Below are positions 51,639-59,620 of a stretch of DNA of 64,000 bases, one piece after another. Where the stretch lies: positions 1-64,000 of the forward strand of contig CASFGA010000011.1 in the NCBI GenBank assembly GCA_949294185.1. The letters are read 5' to 3'. The stretch is from an uncultured Bacteroides sp. GTDB lineage: Bacteria > Bacteroidota > Bacteroidia > Bacteroidales > Bacteroidaceae. Each line of letters starts with the position of its first letter. The first letter of the stretch is position 1. The notes beneath the pieces are model-generated. The model was not told the origin of the DNA, made no database searches, and worked only from the letters and a program-made list of their open reading frames with translations. A program made the position numbers and the translations under genes.

Positions 51639-52520
51639 ATGAACTTGATTTTGGTTGCAGTAATTTCATTGGGAGCCATCGGACTGGTGTCTGCGATAAT
51701 CCTTTACGTGGCTTCGAAGAAGTTTGCTGTGTATGAAGATCCGCGAATCGGCGAGGTGGCTGCGGCCCTTCCTCAGGCCAACTGCGGCGGATGCGGTTAT
51801 CCGGGTTGTTCAGGCTTTGCCGCCGCGTGCGTGAAGGCCGGTTCGCTGGAGGGCAAGCTGTGTCCGGTAGGCGGTCAGCCTGTGATGGAGAAAGTAGCGG
51901 CCATTCTTGGACTGGAGGCCACAGCTTCCGAGCCTAAGGTTGCGGTGGTGAGATGTAACGGTACGTGTGCCAATCGTCCGCGTATCACGCAGTATGATGG
52001 CGTGCGTTCGTGTGCGGTGGCAAACTCTACTTACGGTGGAGAGACCGGGTGTACTTTCGGATGCTTGGGCTGTGGCGACTGTGTGACGGCGTGTCAGTTT
52101 GATGCCATCCGCATGAATCCCGAAACCGGCCTGCCTGAAGTGGACGAATCGAAGTGTACGGCCTGCGGCGCATGCAGCAAGGCTTGTCCGCGCAACATTA
52201 TCGAAATCCGTCCGAAAGGGAAGAACAACCGCCGTGTCTATGTGCAGTGTGTCAACAAGGATAAGGGAGCCGTGGCTCGCAAGGCATGCACGGCCGCCTG
52301 TATCGGCTGCGGAAAGTGTGTGAAGGTATGTCCGTTCGAGGCCATTACGCTTGAAAACAATCTGGCGTATATCGACCCGGCGAAATGTAAGTCATGCCGC
52401 AAGTGTGAGATGGAGTGTCCGCAGGGCGCTATCGTTGCGGTAAACTTCCCTCCGCGCAAGCCGAAACCCGAAACTCCGGCGGCAGAAGCCAAACCTGCTC
52501 AGCCTGCAGCTGAAGCTTAA
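51639..52520 (+). CDS. rnfB: Rnf complex ferredoxin subunit RnfB
   Basis: Electron entry subunit of the ion-pumping Rnf complex; 293 residues. An N-terminal membrane anchor (about 1-25) is followed by the 4Fe-4S motif in NCGGCGYPGCSGFA. Several ferredoxin-type CxxCxxCxxxC clusters follow (CLGCGDCVTAC, CTACGACSKAC, CIGCGKCVKVC, CKSCRKCEMEC). A Pro/Ala/Glu-rich tail ends the protein. It would receive electrons from reduced ferredoxin. First subunit of the BCDGEA order. Confidence 0.95.
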   Translation: MNLILVAVISLGAIGLVSAIILYVASKKFAVYEDPRIGEVAAALPQANCGGCGYPGCSGFAAACVKAGSLEGKLCPVGGQPVMEKVAAILGLEATASEPKVAVVRCNGTCANRPRITQYDGVRSCAVANSTYGGETGCTFGCLGCGDCVTACQFDAIRMNPETGLPEVDESKCTACGACSKACPRNIIEIRPKGKNNRRVYVQCVNKDKGAVARKACTAACIGCGKCVKVCPFEAITLENNLAYIDPAKCKSCRKCEMECPQGAIVAVNFPPRKPKPETPAAEAKPAQPAAEA

Positions 52521-52556
52521 TCAATCTATAGTAGTAATAAATAAAACGATATAAAA

Positions 52557-53894
52557 GTGAAGACATTTAGAATAGGCGGAGTTCATCCGGCGGAAAACAA
52601 GTTGTCTGCCGGAAAAGCCATAGAGACACTTGCTCTTCCCAAGCAGGCCGTATTCCCCTTGTCGCAGCATATCGGTGCTCCTGCCGTGCCCGTCGTGAAG
52701 AAAGGCGATGTGGTGAAGGTGGGCACGAAGATTGCCGAGGCGGGTGGATTTGTTTCGGCTGCCATCTTCTCTTCCGTTTCTGGAAAAGTAAGCAAGATAG
52801 ACAGTGTAATCGATGCGAGCGGCTATCGCAAGCCGGCTATCTTCATCGATGTGGAAGGCGATGAATGGGAAGAGACCATCGACCGCAGTCCGGAACTGGT
52901 GAAGGAATGCAGTCTGACTCCGGAAGAGATAGTAGGAAAAATCAAGAATGCAGGTGTGGTAGGTATGGGCGGTGCCTGTTTCCCTACCCATGTCAAGCTG
53001 ACTCCCCCGCCGGGATGCCGTGCGGAGTGTGTCATCATCAATGCTGTGGAGTGTGAGCCTTATCTTACGGCCGACCATCGTCTGATGCTGGAGCATCCGG
53101 ATGAGATACTGGTCGGCGTAGAGATATTGATGCGTGCCGTTAAGGTAAGCAAGGCGTACATCGGCATCGAGAACAACAAGCCCGATGCCATTGGCCTGAT
53201 GAGAGAGAAGGCTGCGGCATATCCGGGTATCGAGGTTGTTCCTCTGAAAGTGAAATATCCGCAAGGAGGCGAGAAGCAGTTGATCGATGCCGTTATCGGC
53301 CGTCAGGTGCCCGCTCCTCCTGCTATTCCTATCAATGTGGGTGCGGTGGTGCAAAATGTAGGTACGGCTTTTGCCGTTTATGAAGCTGTGCAGAAGAACA
53401 AGCCGCTCTTTGAGCGTGTGGTGACGGTTACGGGCAAGTCGCTCAAGAACCCGTCGAATTACCTTACGCGCATGGGTACGCCGATGAGTCAGCTGATAGA
53501 AGCTGCCGGAGGCCTGCCTGAAGATACGGGGAAGGTCATAGGAGGCGGACCGATGATGGGAAAGGCTTTGGCGAACACCGAGGTGCCCGTCTGCAAGGGA
53601 AGCTCCGGCGTGCTGCTGATGAATGACAAGGAAGCCCGTCGGTCTGTTCCTCAGCCCTGCATCCGCTGTGCAAAGTGCGTCAGTGCCTGTCCGATGGGAC
53701 TGGAGCCTTATTTGCTCGCTACTTGTTCGGCTCACGGAGACTGGGAGCGCGTGGAGCATGAAATGATTATGTCGTGCATCGAGTGTGGTTCGTGCCAGTT
53801 TACCTGTCCGTCCCACCGTCCGATGCTTGATTATATCCGTTTAGGTAAAGGTAAGGTGGGCGGAATCATCCGTGCACGTAACGCTAAAAAATAA
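52557..53894 (+). CDS. rnfC: Rnf complex NADH-binding subunit RnfC
   Basis: A 445-residue membrane-associated subunit carrying FMN, the NAD(H) site and two 4Fe-4S clusters. The N-terminus FRIGGVHPAENK is family-specific. GVVGMGGACFPTHVK is the Rossmann/SLBB core, and the clusters are CIRCAKCVSACPMGLEP and CIECGSCQFTCP. It starts with GTG at 52557; the sequence around it leaves no ATG alternative. The C-terminus lacks the long extension seen in enterobacterial RnfC. Confidence 0.95.
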   Translation: MKTFRIGGVHPAENKLSAGKAIETLALPKQAVFPLSQHIGAPAVPVVKKGDVVKVGTKIAEAGGFVSAAIFSSVSGKVSKIDSVIDASGYRKPAIFIDVEGDEWEETIDRSPELVKECSLTPEEIVGKIKNAGVVGMGGACFPTHVKLTPPPGCRAECVIINAVECEPYLTADHRLMLEHPDEILVGVEILMRAVKVSKAYIGIENNKPDAIGLMREKAAAYPGIEVVPLKVKYPQGGEKQLIDAVIGRQVPAPPAIPINVGAVVQNVGTAFAVYEAVQKNKPLFERVVTVTGKSLKNPSNYLTRMGTPMSQLIEAAGGLPEDTGKVIGGGPMMGKALANTEVPVCKGSSGVLLMNDKEARRSVPQPCIRCAKCVSACPMGLEPYLLATCSAHGDWERVEHEMIMSCIECGSCQFTCPSHRPMLDYIRLGKGKVGGIIRARNAKK

Positions 53895-53903
53895 GAATTG
53901 GTT

Positions 53904-54890
53904 ATGGCAAATAAATTTATCGTATCATTGTCGCCCCACGTGCATGGAGGCGACAGCGTGCAGAAGAACATGTACGGCGTAATCATTGCCCTGATACCCG
54001 CCTTGCTTGTATCGCTGTTTATCTTCGGCGTAGGGGCTGCTATCGTTACGTTGACCTCGGTGGCCGCCTGCGTGTTCTTCGAGTGGGCTATCACAAAGTA
54101 TATATTCAAGCGCGAGCGTACTACGGTGCTCGACGGTTCGGCTGCATTGACCGGAATCTTGCTTGCGTTCAATCTTCCGTCCAATCTGCCTGTGTGGATT
54201 ATTATCATCGGTGCACTGGTGGCTATCGGTATCGGCAAAATGACGTTTGGCGGATTGGGCTGCAATCCTTTCAATCCCGCTTTGGTGGGCCGTGTGTTTC
54301 TTCTGATTTCTTTCCCGGTGCAAATGACTTCTTGGCCTGTTGCGGGGCAGTGGACAAGCTATACCGATGCAGAGACAGCAGCAACTCCATTGGCATTGAT
54401 GAAGCAAGCAGTGCATGGTGATGCAGACGCACTGAGTCAATTGCCGAGTGTAATGGATTTGTTTTTAGGGAATAATCCGGGCTGTATCGGCGAGGTAAGT
54501 GCTTTGGCCTTGCTGTTGGGATTGGCATATATGCTGTGGAAAAAGATTATTTCCTGGCACATTCCTGTGTCTATCCTTGTCACGGTATTCGTTTTCTCCG
54601 GTCTGATGCATCTGGCCAATCCGGTCTACGCGTCGCCGCTACAGCATCTCTTTACCGGAGGCTTGATGTTGGGCGCTATTTTCATGGCAACCGACTACGT
54701 TACCTCGCCCATGACCCACAAGGGAATGATTATCTACGGCGTGGCTATCGGTTTCCTGACAGTGGTAATCCGTACATTCGGCGCTTATCCCGAGGGTATG
54801 TCGTTTGCCATTCTTATCATGAATGCGTTTACTCCGCTTATCAACACTTATTGCAAACCTAAACGATTCGGGGAGGTAGTGAAGAAATGA
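53904..54890 (+). CDS. rnfD: Rnf complex membrane subunit RnfD
   Basis: Integral membrane flavoprotein of 328 residues with about nine spans. The start at ATG 53904 (MANKFIVSLSPHVH) is the conserved one; a TTG two codons earlier is possible. The motif LDGSAALTGILLAFNLP and a later ATDYVTSPMT segment, containing the threonine that accepts covalent FMN, are visible. ApbE is the likely flavin donor. Its stop overlaps the rnfG start by 4 bases. Confidence 0.95.
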   Translation: MANKFIVSLSPHVHGGDSVQKNMYGVIIALIPALLVSLFIFGVGAAIVTLTSVAACVFFEWAITKYIFKRERTTVLDGSAALTGILLAFNLPSNLPVWIIIIGALVAIGIGKMTFGGLGCNPFNPALVGRVFLLISFPVQMTSWPVAGQWTSYTDAETAATPLALMKQAVHGDADALSQLPSVMDLFLGNNPGCIGEVSALALLLGLAYMLWKKIISWHIPVSILVTVFVFSGLMHLANPVYASPLQHLFTGGLMLGAIFMATDYVTSPMTHKGMIIYGVAIGFLTVVIRTFGAYPEGMSFAILIMNAFTPLINTYCKPKRFGEVVKK

Positions 54891-55525
54891 AAAAGCTTGA
54901 ATCATCTTTAAAGAATATGGTGCTGTCGCTTACCGGTTTTTCAGTAGTGGCAGGCGCATTGTTGGGGTGGGTAAACAGCGTTACGGCCGAACCCATCGCC
55001 CAGGCAAACGCGAAGGCATTGAGCGATGCCATTGCTGTGGTCATTCCGGGATTTGACAATAATCCTGCCGAGTCACCCGACACGGTGGAAATCGACGGTG
55101 CAACCTATAAAGTATACAAGGCTACGAAGGGCGGAGAGTTTATCGGAGCCGCCGTTGAATCGTCGGCCAACGGATTTGGCGGTGCGCTGACCGTATTGGT
55201 AGGCTTCGACAAAGAAGGCAATATCATTGACTATTCGCTGCTGAGCCATGCCGAAACTCCGGGATTGGGCTCGAAAGCCGCCGACTGGTTTAAGAAGGGA
55301 GGCAAGGGCGACATTACCGGAAAGAATCCCGGTGAGCAGCCGCTCGTGGTAAACAAGGACGGCGGGCAGATTGATGCCATTACCGCCTCTACCATTACCA
55401 CTCGTGCGTTCCTGCTGGCCGTGAACAATGCTTATGCGGCTTATAAGAATCAGAATGTCGACACGACAAGCGGCGCCACTCAACAGGCGGCTCCCGCGAC
55501 GGACGAAAGTGAAACCAATGAATAA
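54887..55525 (+). CDS. rnfG: Rnf complex flavin subunit RnfG
   Basis: A 212-residue subunit with one N-terminal span and a periplasmic FMN-binding domain. The covalent FMN site is the threonine in DAITASTITTRA, equivalent to the SGAT motif of relatives. GLGSKAADW is also typical. A Thr/Ala/Glu-rich tail (about 190-212) is low complexity. It overlaps rnfD by 4 bases, suggesting translational coupling. Confidence 0.94.
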   Translation: MKKLESSLKNMVLSLTGFSVVAGALLGWVNSVTAEPIAQANAKALSDAIAVVIPGFDNNPAESPDTVEIDGATYKVYKATKGGEFIGAAVESSANGFGGALTVLVGFDKEGNIIDYSLLSHAETPGLGSKAADWFKKGGKGDITGKNPGEQPLVVNKDGGQIDAITASTITTRAFLLAVNNAYAAYKNQNVDTTSGATQQAAPATDESETNE

Positions 55526-55543
55526 AGAAAGGAGAAAAAGACT

Positions 55544-56128
55544 ATGAATAACTTTAAAGTATTGCTGAACGGGATGATCAAGGAGAATCCCACGTTTGTA
55601 CTCCTTTTGGGTATGTGTCCAACGTTGGGAACGACCTCTTCCGCCATCAACGGCATGAGTATGGGACTGGCCACAATGTTCGTGCTTATCTGCTCGAATG
55701 TAGTGATCTCTTCCATTAAGAATCTGGTGCCCGACATGGTTCGCATCCCTATTTTCGTGGTAGTGATAGCAGCGTTCGTAACTGTGCTTCAGATGGTAAT
55801 GCAGGCGTATGTGCCCGCGCTTTACGCTACATTGGGACTGTTTATCCCGTTGATTGTGGTAAACTGCATCCTGCTTGGGCGTGCCGAAGCGTTTGCCTGC
55901 AAGAACGGGCCTGTTCCCTCGTTCTTCGACGGACTGGGTATCGGTCTGGGCTTTACCATTGCCCTGACTCTGCTTGGCGGTGTACGCGAGTTCCTCGGAA
56001 CCGGAAAGCTGTTTGGCATGGCCATCATGCCTGAACAGTACGGCATGCTCGTGTTCGTGCTTGCTCCGGGTGCCTTCATCGCACTGGGCTATCTGATTGC
56101 TATCGTTAACCGCTTGAAGAAAGCATAA
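55544..56128 (+). CDS. rnfE: Rnf complex membrane subunit RnfE
   Basis: A 194-residue inner membrane protein with six spans and the family motifs NPTFVLLLGMCPTLG in the first span and NCILLGRAEAFA mid-protein. With RnfA it forms the inverted-repeat ion channel core and shares a half-buried 2Fe-2S cluster through conserved cysteines. It lies 18 bases after rnfG. Confidence 0.95.
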   Translation: MNNFKVLLNGMIKENPTFVLLLGMCPTLGTTSSAINGMSMGLATMFVLICSNVVISSIKNLVPDMVRIPIFVVVIAAFVTVLQMVMQAYVPALYATLGLFIPLIVVNCILLGRAEAFACKNGPVPSFFDGLGIGLGFTIALTLLGGVREFLGTGKLFGMAIMPEQYGMLVFVLAPGAFIALGYLIAIVNRLKKA

Positions 56129-56146
56129 TCTTTAAAACAGAAAGAT

Positions 56147-56749
56147 ATGGAATATATACTGATATTTATCACCGCCATCTTTGTGAACAACATCGTGTTG
56201 TCGCAGTTCCTCGGCATTTGTCCGTTTCTCGGCGTTTCCAAGAAGGTGGAGACAGCGATGGGGATGGGCGCTGCCGTGGCGTTTGTGCTTACACTCTCTA
56301 CCATTGTGACCTATGTCATCCAGAAGTTTGTTCTTGATCCGTTCGGACTGGCCTATCTGCAAACCATCGCTTTCATCCTGGTGATTGCCGCTTTGGTTCA
56401 GATGGTAGAAATCATTTTGAAGAAGGTTTCTCCGGCTCTTTATCAGGCATTGGGTGTGTTTCTTCCGCTGATTACCACCAACTGCTGTATCCTGGGTGTG
56501 GCCATCCTCGTTATCCAAAAGGATTTTGACCTGCTGACAGGTGTCATTTATGCCTTCTCCACCGCTTTGGGATTTGCTCTCGCGCTGATTGTCTTTGCGG
56601 GCATCCGCGAGCAGCTCAGCATGGTAAACATTCCGAAAGGCATGCAGGGCATGTCTATTGCCCTGGTAACGGCCGGCTTGCTTGCCATGGCCTTCATGGG
56701 ATTCTCTGGTGTAGACAAGGGATTGTCGGCGCTGTTCGGATTAGAATAA
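56147..56749 (+). CDS. rnfA: Rnf complex membrane subunit RnfA
   Basis: A 200-residue inner membrane protein with six spans, inverted in topology relative to RnfE. Signatures: NNIVLSQFLGICPFLGVS and TTNCCILGVAILV, with the cysteines for the shared 2Fe-2S cluster. It is the last gene of the rnf operon, with two tandem hairpins following its stop codon. Confidence 0.95.
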   Translation: MEYILIFITAIFVNNIVLSQFLGICPFLGVSKKVETAMGMGAAVAFVLTLSTIVTYVIQKFVLDPFGLAYLQTIAFILVIAALVQMVEIILKKVSPALYQALGVFLPLITTNCCILGVAILVIQKDFDLLTGVIYAFSTALGFALALIVFAGIREQLSMVNIPKGMQGMSIALVTAGLLAMAFMGFSGVDKGLSALFGLE

Positions 56750-56780
56750 TGTAAAAAGCGTTACAAGCGTTTTTGTTTCG

Positions 56781-56831
56781 GGCACGGGCTGTGCAGTATC
56801 GTCGGATATTGTGCAGTCCGTGCCTGTTTTT
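56781..56831 (+). terminator. First terminator after rnfA
   Basis: GGCACGGGCTGTGCA (56781-56795) pairs with TGTGCAGTCCGTGCC (56810-56824), two G-T pairs, a 14-base loop and then GTTTTTTG nearby. Intrinsic terminator. Confidence 0.8.
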
Positions 56832-56837
56832 TGTGCA

Positions 56838-56879
56838 TGCCAAACAGATTTTTCATGCTGACGGAAAATCTGTTTGGCA
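56838..56879 (+). terminator. Second terminator after rnfA
   Basis: A 15-bp perfect stem (TGCCAAACAGATTTT with AAAATCTGTTTGGCA) with a loop of about 10 bases, followed by TTTTTGTC. It lies only 7 bases after the T run of the first hairpin, giving a double stop. Confidence 0.82.
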
Positions 56880-57167
56880 TTTTTGTCTTGTTTTCTTCCA
56901 TTGCATCTTTCTTTTTGCGTCTGTCCTGAAGCGGGGTTTGGTTTAATTCTCAAATTATATTCTTATTTATAAAAATTATTTTGATTGTATTTAATAATTT
57001 AAATCATTATTGCTATATTTGCCCGGTAACTTTAGGAAAAGTTATGTCTGTGACTTAAAAAAAGTGTCTCGCCGGCGCAAAAAGCTCAAAGTGTGCGGCG
57101 AACAGCTCCACACTTTTGGGATAATTCGCCGTATTGGGAGTTGTTGCGGCAGTTAATGACTTTTGAA
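56880..57167. other. AT-rich leader region of the envelope cluster
   Basis: Very AT-rich (about 56941-57015), then a -7 box TATATTTG at 57014-57021 and a leader of about 140 bases. In the leader, CAAAGTGTG (57087-57095) pairs with CACACTTTTG (57109-57118). GGCGAA (57097-57102) in its loop could instead pair with TTCGCC (57125-57130). No gene is seen. Confidence 0.5.
57014..57021 (+). promoter_or_regulatory. -7 box of the envelope gene cluster
   Basis: TATATTTG, full match to TAnnTTTG, about 147 bases before the first gene. It lies after AT-rich DNA of the kind that often boosts promoters. No clear TTG at 19-21 bases. Confidence 0.5.
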
Positions 57168-57815
57168 ATGAAAAAGAACATTGTATCCGTTGCCCTTTTG
57201 GGCATGACTTTCGCGTTGGCATCTTGCGGGTCGTCGAAGCAGACGGCTGCTTCCGACTATGAGTATCAGCTGTGGAAACAGCAGCAGGAACAGCAGTCCG
57301 CACAGCAGCGTCCGGCACGCAAGCTGCGCGCGGCCGAGCCTTGCATTGAGTTGGCCTCAGCTGAATCTGAGAATCTGAGGGCTTACGGCACGGCCACCTC
57401 TTATATAGAAAAAGTGGCTTGGAACGCAGCGGAGCGGGATGCCCGTAGCAGGCTTACGGCCATGATCAAGACTGCCGTTGAAGGGGCGGCGCAGGATTAT
57501 GAGCGAAATGCCAATCAGAATCTGAAAAATACAGCAGCGACACTTAGTGAGGCAGTCATGACACAATATATGGCCGAAGAAATAAAGAATGCGCCCGTCA
57601 TCGACCACTCTCTTTATGATTTGTCGAACGGACATGTTCAGGTGTATGTATGTCTGGAGATAAAGACCAATACCGAAGAGTTGATGAAGAATCTGGACAA
57701 TGAGTTAGACCGTGACGGCGTGATCGAACTGCAATACGACCGCGATCGTTTTCTTGAAAGGATGTCTGAAGGACTTGAAGAGTATAGGAAGAAACAGGCG
57801 GAGGAAAACCTATGA
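57168..57815 (+). CDS. LPP20-like lipoprotein
   Basis: A 215-residue lipoprotein. The signal peptide ends with lipobox ALASCGSS (Cys20). A Gln-rich linker (LWKQQQEQQSAQQ) follows, then a domain with an AYGTA start and AAERDARSRLTAMI helix resembling the LPP20 fold. It ends in a charged helix EGLEEYRKKQAEEN. Probably outer-membrane-attached on the periplasmic face. Its stop overlaps the next start by 4 bases. The start at 57168 fits the signal peptide; the longer frame from 57093 is rejected. LPP20 assignment is by pattern only. Confidence 0.7.
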   Translation: MKKNIVSVALLGMTFALASCGSSKQTAASDYEYQLWKQQQEQQSAQQRPARKLRAAEPCIELASAESENLRAYGTATSYIEKVAWNAAERDARSRLTAMIKTAVEGAAQDYERNANQNLKNTAATLSEAVMTQYMAEEIKNAPVIDHSLYDLSNGHVQVYVCLEIKTNTEELMKNLDNELDRDGVIELQYDRDRFLERMSEGLEEYRKKQAEENL

Positions 57816-58714
57816 AAATCCGTTTGATATTGTTTCTTCAGCTGACGGCGCTGCTTTGGGGCGTGGAGGCGGCATCGGCGCAGCCCCGTGCCTCGGAGCC
57901 GCTGCGCCCCAGATGGGTTCAAAAGATTCCCAAGCCTACGAACCCCACCTTTACGTATGAAGTGAAATCGGCCTTTGCACCGACGCTCGATGCCGCGCGT
58001 GAGAAGTGTATGGCCGAACTGATAGCAGGGTCGGAAATGAAGAACGGGATGGTAATAGTGTCTGGCTATCAATCAAAGGAGCTTGTGTCGCAAGTATGGA
58101 AGAACGGGAAGCTGACAGAAAGGGTAGACTATGACAGCCATACCACCACGCAGGCGCAGGGAAATGAAGTGAAACTCTATGTGGAAGACATTGCGGAATA
58201 CTGGGAACGTGACAAGTCGGGCGATTATTATCTGACCAAGCTCTATGCAAAGTCGGAATTGGGAAAGGCCCCCTTGTTCGATAATGTGGAGCTGACCACC
58301 CGTTATGGCGCTCGCGGACTGTGGCGGTCGGCCATCATCCCGGGGTGGGGACAGTTCTATAAAGGCTCTAACCTGAAGGGCGGACTGTTTTTGGGCGGCA
58401 CAGCCCTGCTGGCGGGAGGTGTCGTGTTTACGGAGAATCAGCGGTCGGACTACCGCCGGAAGATAATGCGCACGCACGATGTCGGGTTGATAAACAGTTA
58501 TTCCACGAAGGCCGACCATTTTGCCACTGCGCGGAATATCTGTATCGGTGCTGCGGCAGCCCTCTATCTCTATAATCTGATAGATGCCGTGGTGGCTCCG
58601 GGCGCACGGCGCATCGTGGTAAAGAAGCGCAATCCGTTGGTAAAGGATTACGCCGTCGCGCCGTCCGTTTCGCCTGACGGCAGTCCCGTGATGGCGGCCT
58701 CGCTCACTTTCTGA
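57812..58714 (+). CDS. LPP20-like plus DUF5683 membrane protein
   Basis: A 300-residue exported protein. Signal peptide to about residue 23 (ASAQ). Residues ~35-150 resemble the preceding protein's domain: a TFTYEVKSAFA strand, DAAREKCMAELIAG helix and KLYAKSEL strand. The C-terminal ~130 residues form a DUF5683-like module, RSAIIPGWGQFYKG then a glycine-rich hydrophobic hairpin and another membrane segment near residue 250. It links a periplasmic domain to the membrane. It is translationally coupled to the LPP20-like gene, which suggests the two form a complex. Confidence 0.7.
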   Translation: MKIRLILFLQLTALLWGVEAASAQPRASEPLRPRWVQKIPKPTNPTFTYEVKSAFAPTLDAAREKCMAELIAGSEMKNGMVIVSGYQSKELVSQVWKNGKLTERVDYDSHTTTQAQGNEVKLYVEDIAEYWERDKSGDYYLTKLYAKSELGKAPLFDNVELTTRYGARGLWRSAIIPGWGQFYKGSNLKGGLFLGGTALLAGGVVFTENQRSDYRRKIMRTHDVGLINSYSTKADHFATARNICIGAAAALYLYNLIDAVVAPGARRIVVKKRNPLVKDYAVAPSVSPDGSPVMAASLTF

Positions 58715-58746
58715 CAATGTAAGGTTAATCATCAATCATAATATTT

Positions 58747-59604
58747 ATGGAAACGACTTTTGAAATAACTCCGTCTGAGCTTCAGACGAATGAAAAGCTT
58801 ATAAAGCGCGCCCGTTGGTGGATAATTACGGCTTTTGTGTGGGAAATCCTTGTCTCAATGGCTTTCTATATATTACCATATGTGATGGATACGGAACTAT
58901 GGTCTAAATACCATCAATTATTCGGTTGGTGTGCAAATATTATTTTTATATCTTTTACATATTTGGGCTTATGGTCTTTAAGGAAACATACATTTTTGCC
59001 CTTTCGTCAGTTTTCTATCATGCTGTTTATCGCTTTGTGTGGTGATAGGATTTTTATTATTATAAAACGAATTATATTTGATTGGATTCTTCCGACTCCT
59101 TCGGAAGAATATTGGCTTTCTATATGGCCGTTGGTTAATAATCTTTTTGATTTAGTTGTGACACTTTTCTTCGGATATTTATGTTGTGCCGCATATTCTT
59201 TTTTATGTAGAAATAAAGAAATAGAAGCTGTTTATCGTCCGGCTTTTTATTTGTTGTGTATTGCTCTTTTTATTGATAGAATTATAAATGTAATTATAGA
59301 TTCAGAATCAATAGCGCCATGTTTATGGGATTTGTCCTCAATAAATGCTTCATCGCTCTATTTTGATTTTAAAAGTATGTTATATGATGTGTTAAATCCA
59401 TTATATTTTGTGGTATACATCATATTCATCATCGGTTACAAGCGTTTGTTTGCCACCCCGTCGGCATTTCCTGCCAAAGATGACGGCAGTGCGTACATCA
59501 GCATTTGGAAACCGTCGCGGATGACGGCTGGTTTTCTGGTGTCGATGCTTCTGTTTATAGCGTTGCTATACTTCATGGTACGGATTGTATTTTTTCAGCA
59601 ATAA
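58747..59604 (+). CDS. Multi-pass membrane protein, unknown
   Basis: A 285-residue protein with about seven hydrophobic spans (the first near residues 22-45, the last at 260-282) and short loops. A cytoplasmic-looking N-terminus reads ELQTNEKLIKRARW. I do not recognise the family; DUF2975-like proteins have a similar outline but the match is not convincing. Base composition changes sharply within the gene: two sampled lines at 58921 and 59281 have 17/60 and 18/60 G+C, while the line at 59461 has 32/60. Same strand, 32 bases after the DUF5683 gene. Confidence 0.65.
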   Translation: METTFEITPSELQTNEKLIKRARWWIITAFVWEILVSMAFYILPYVMDTELWSKYHQLFGWCANIIFISFTYLGLWSLRKHTFLPFRQFSIMLFIALCGDRIFIIIKRIIFDWILPTPSEEYWLSIWPLVNNLFDLVVTLFFGYLCCAAYSFLCRNKEIEAVYRPAFYLLCIALFIDRIINVIIDSESIAPCLWDLSSINASSLYFDFKSMLYDVLNPLYFVVYIIFIIGYKRLFATPSAFPAKDDGSAYISIWKPSRMTAGFLVSMLLFIALLYFMVRIVFFQQ

Positions 59605-59620
59605 TTAAAAACATCAGATT

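Noticed and set aside
52521-53816. Long minus-strand frame (431 codons) opposite rnfC
   Set aside because: Antisense shadow of rnfC; the plus strand carries all RnfC motifs and ferredoxin clusters.
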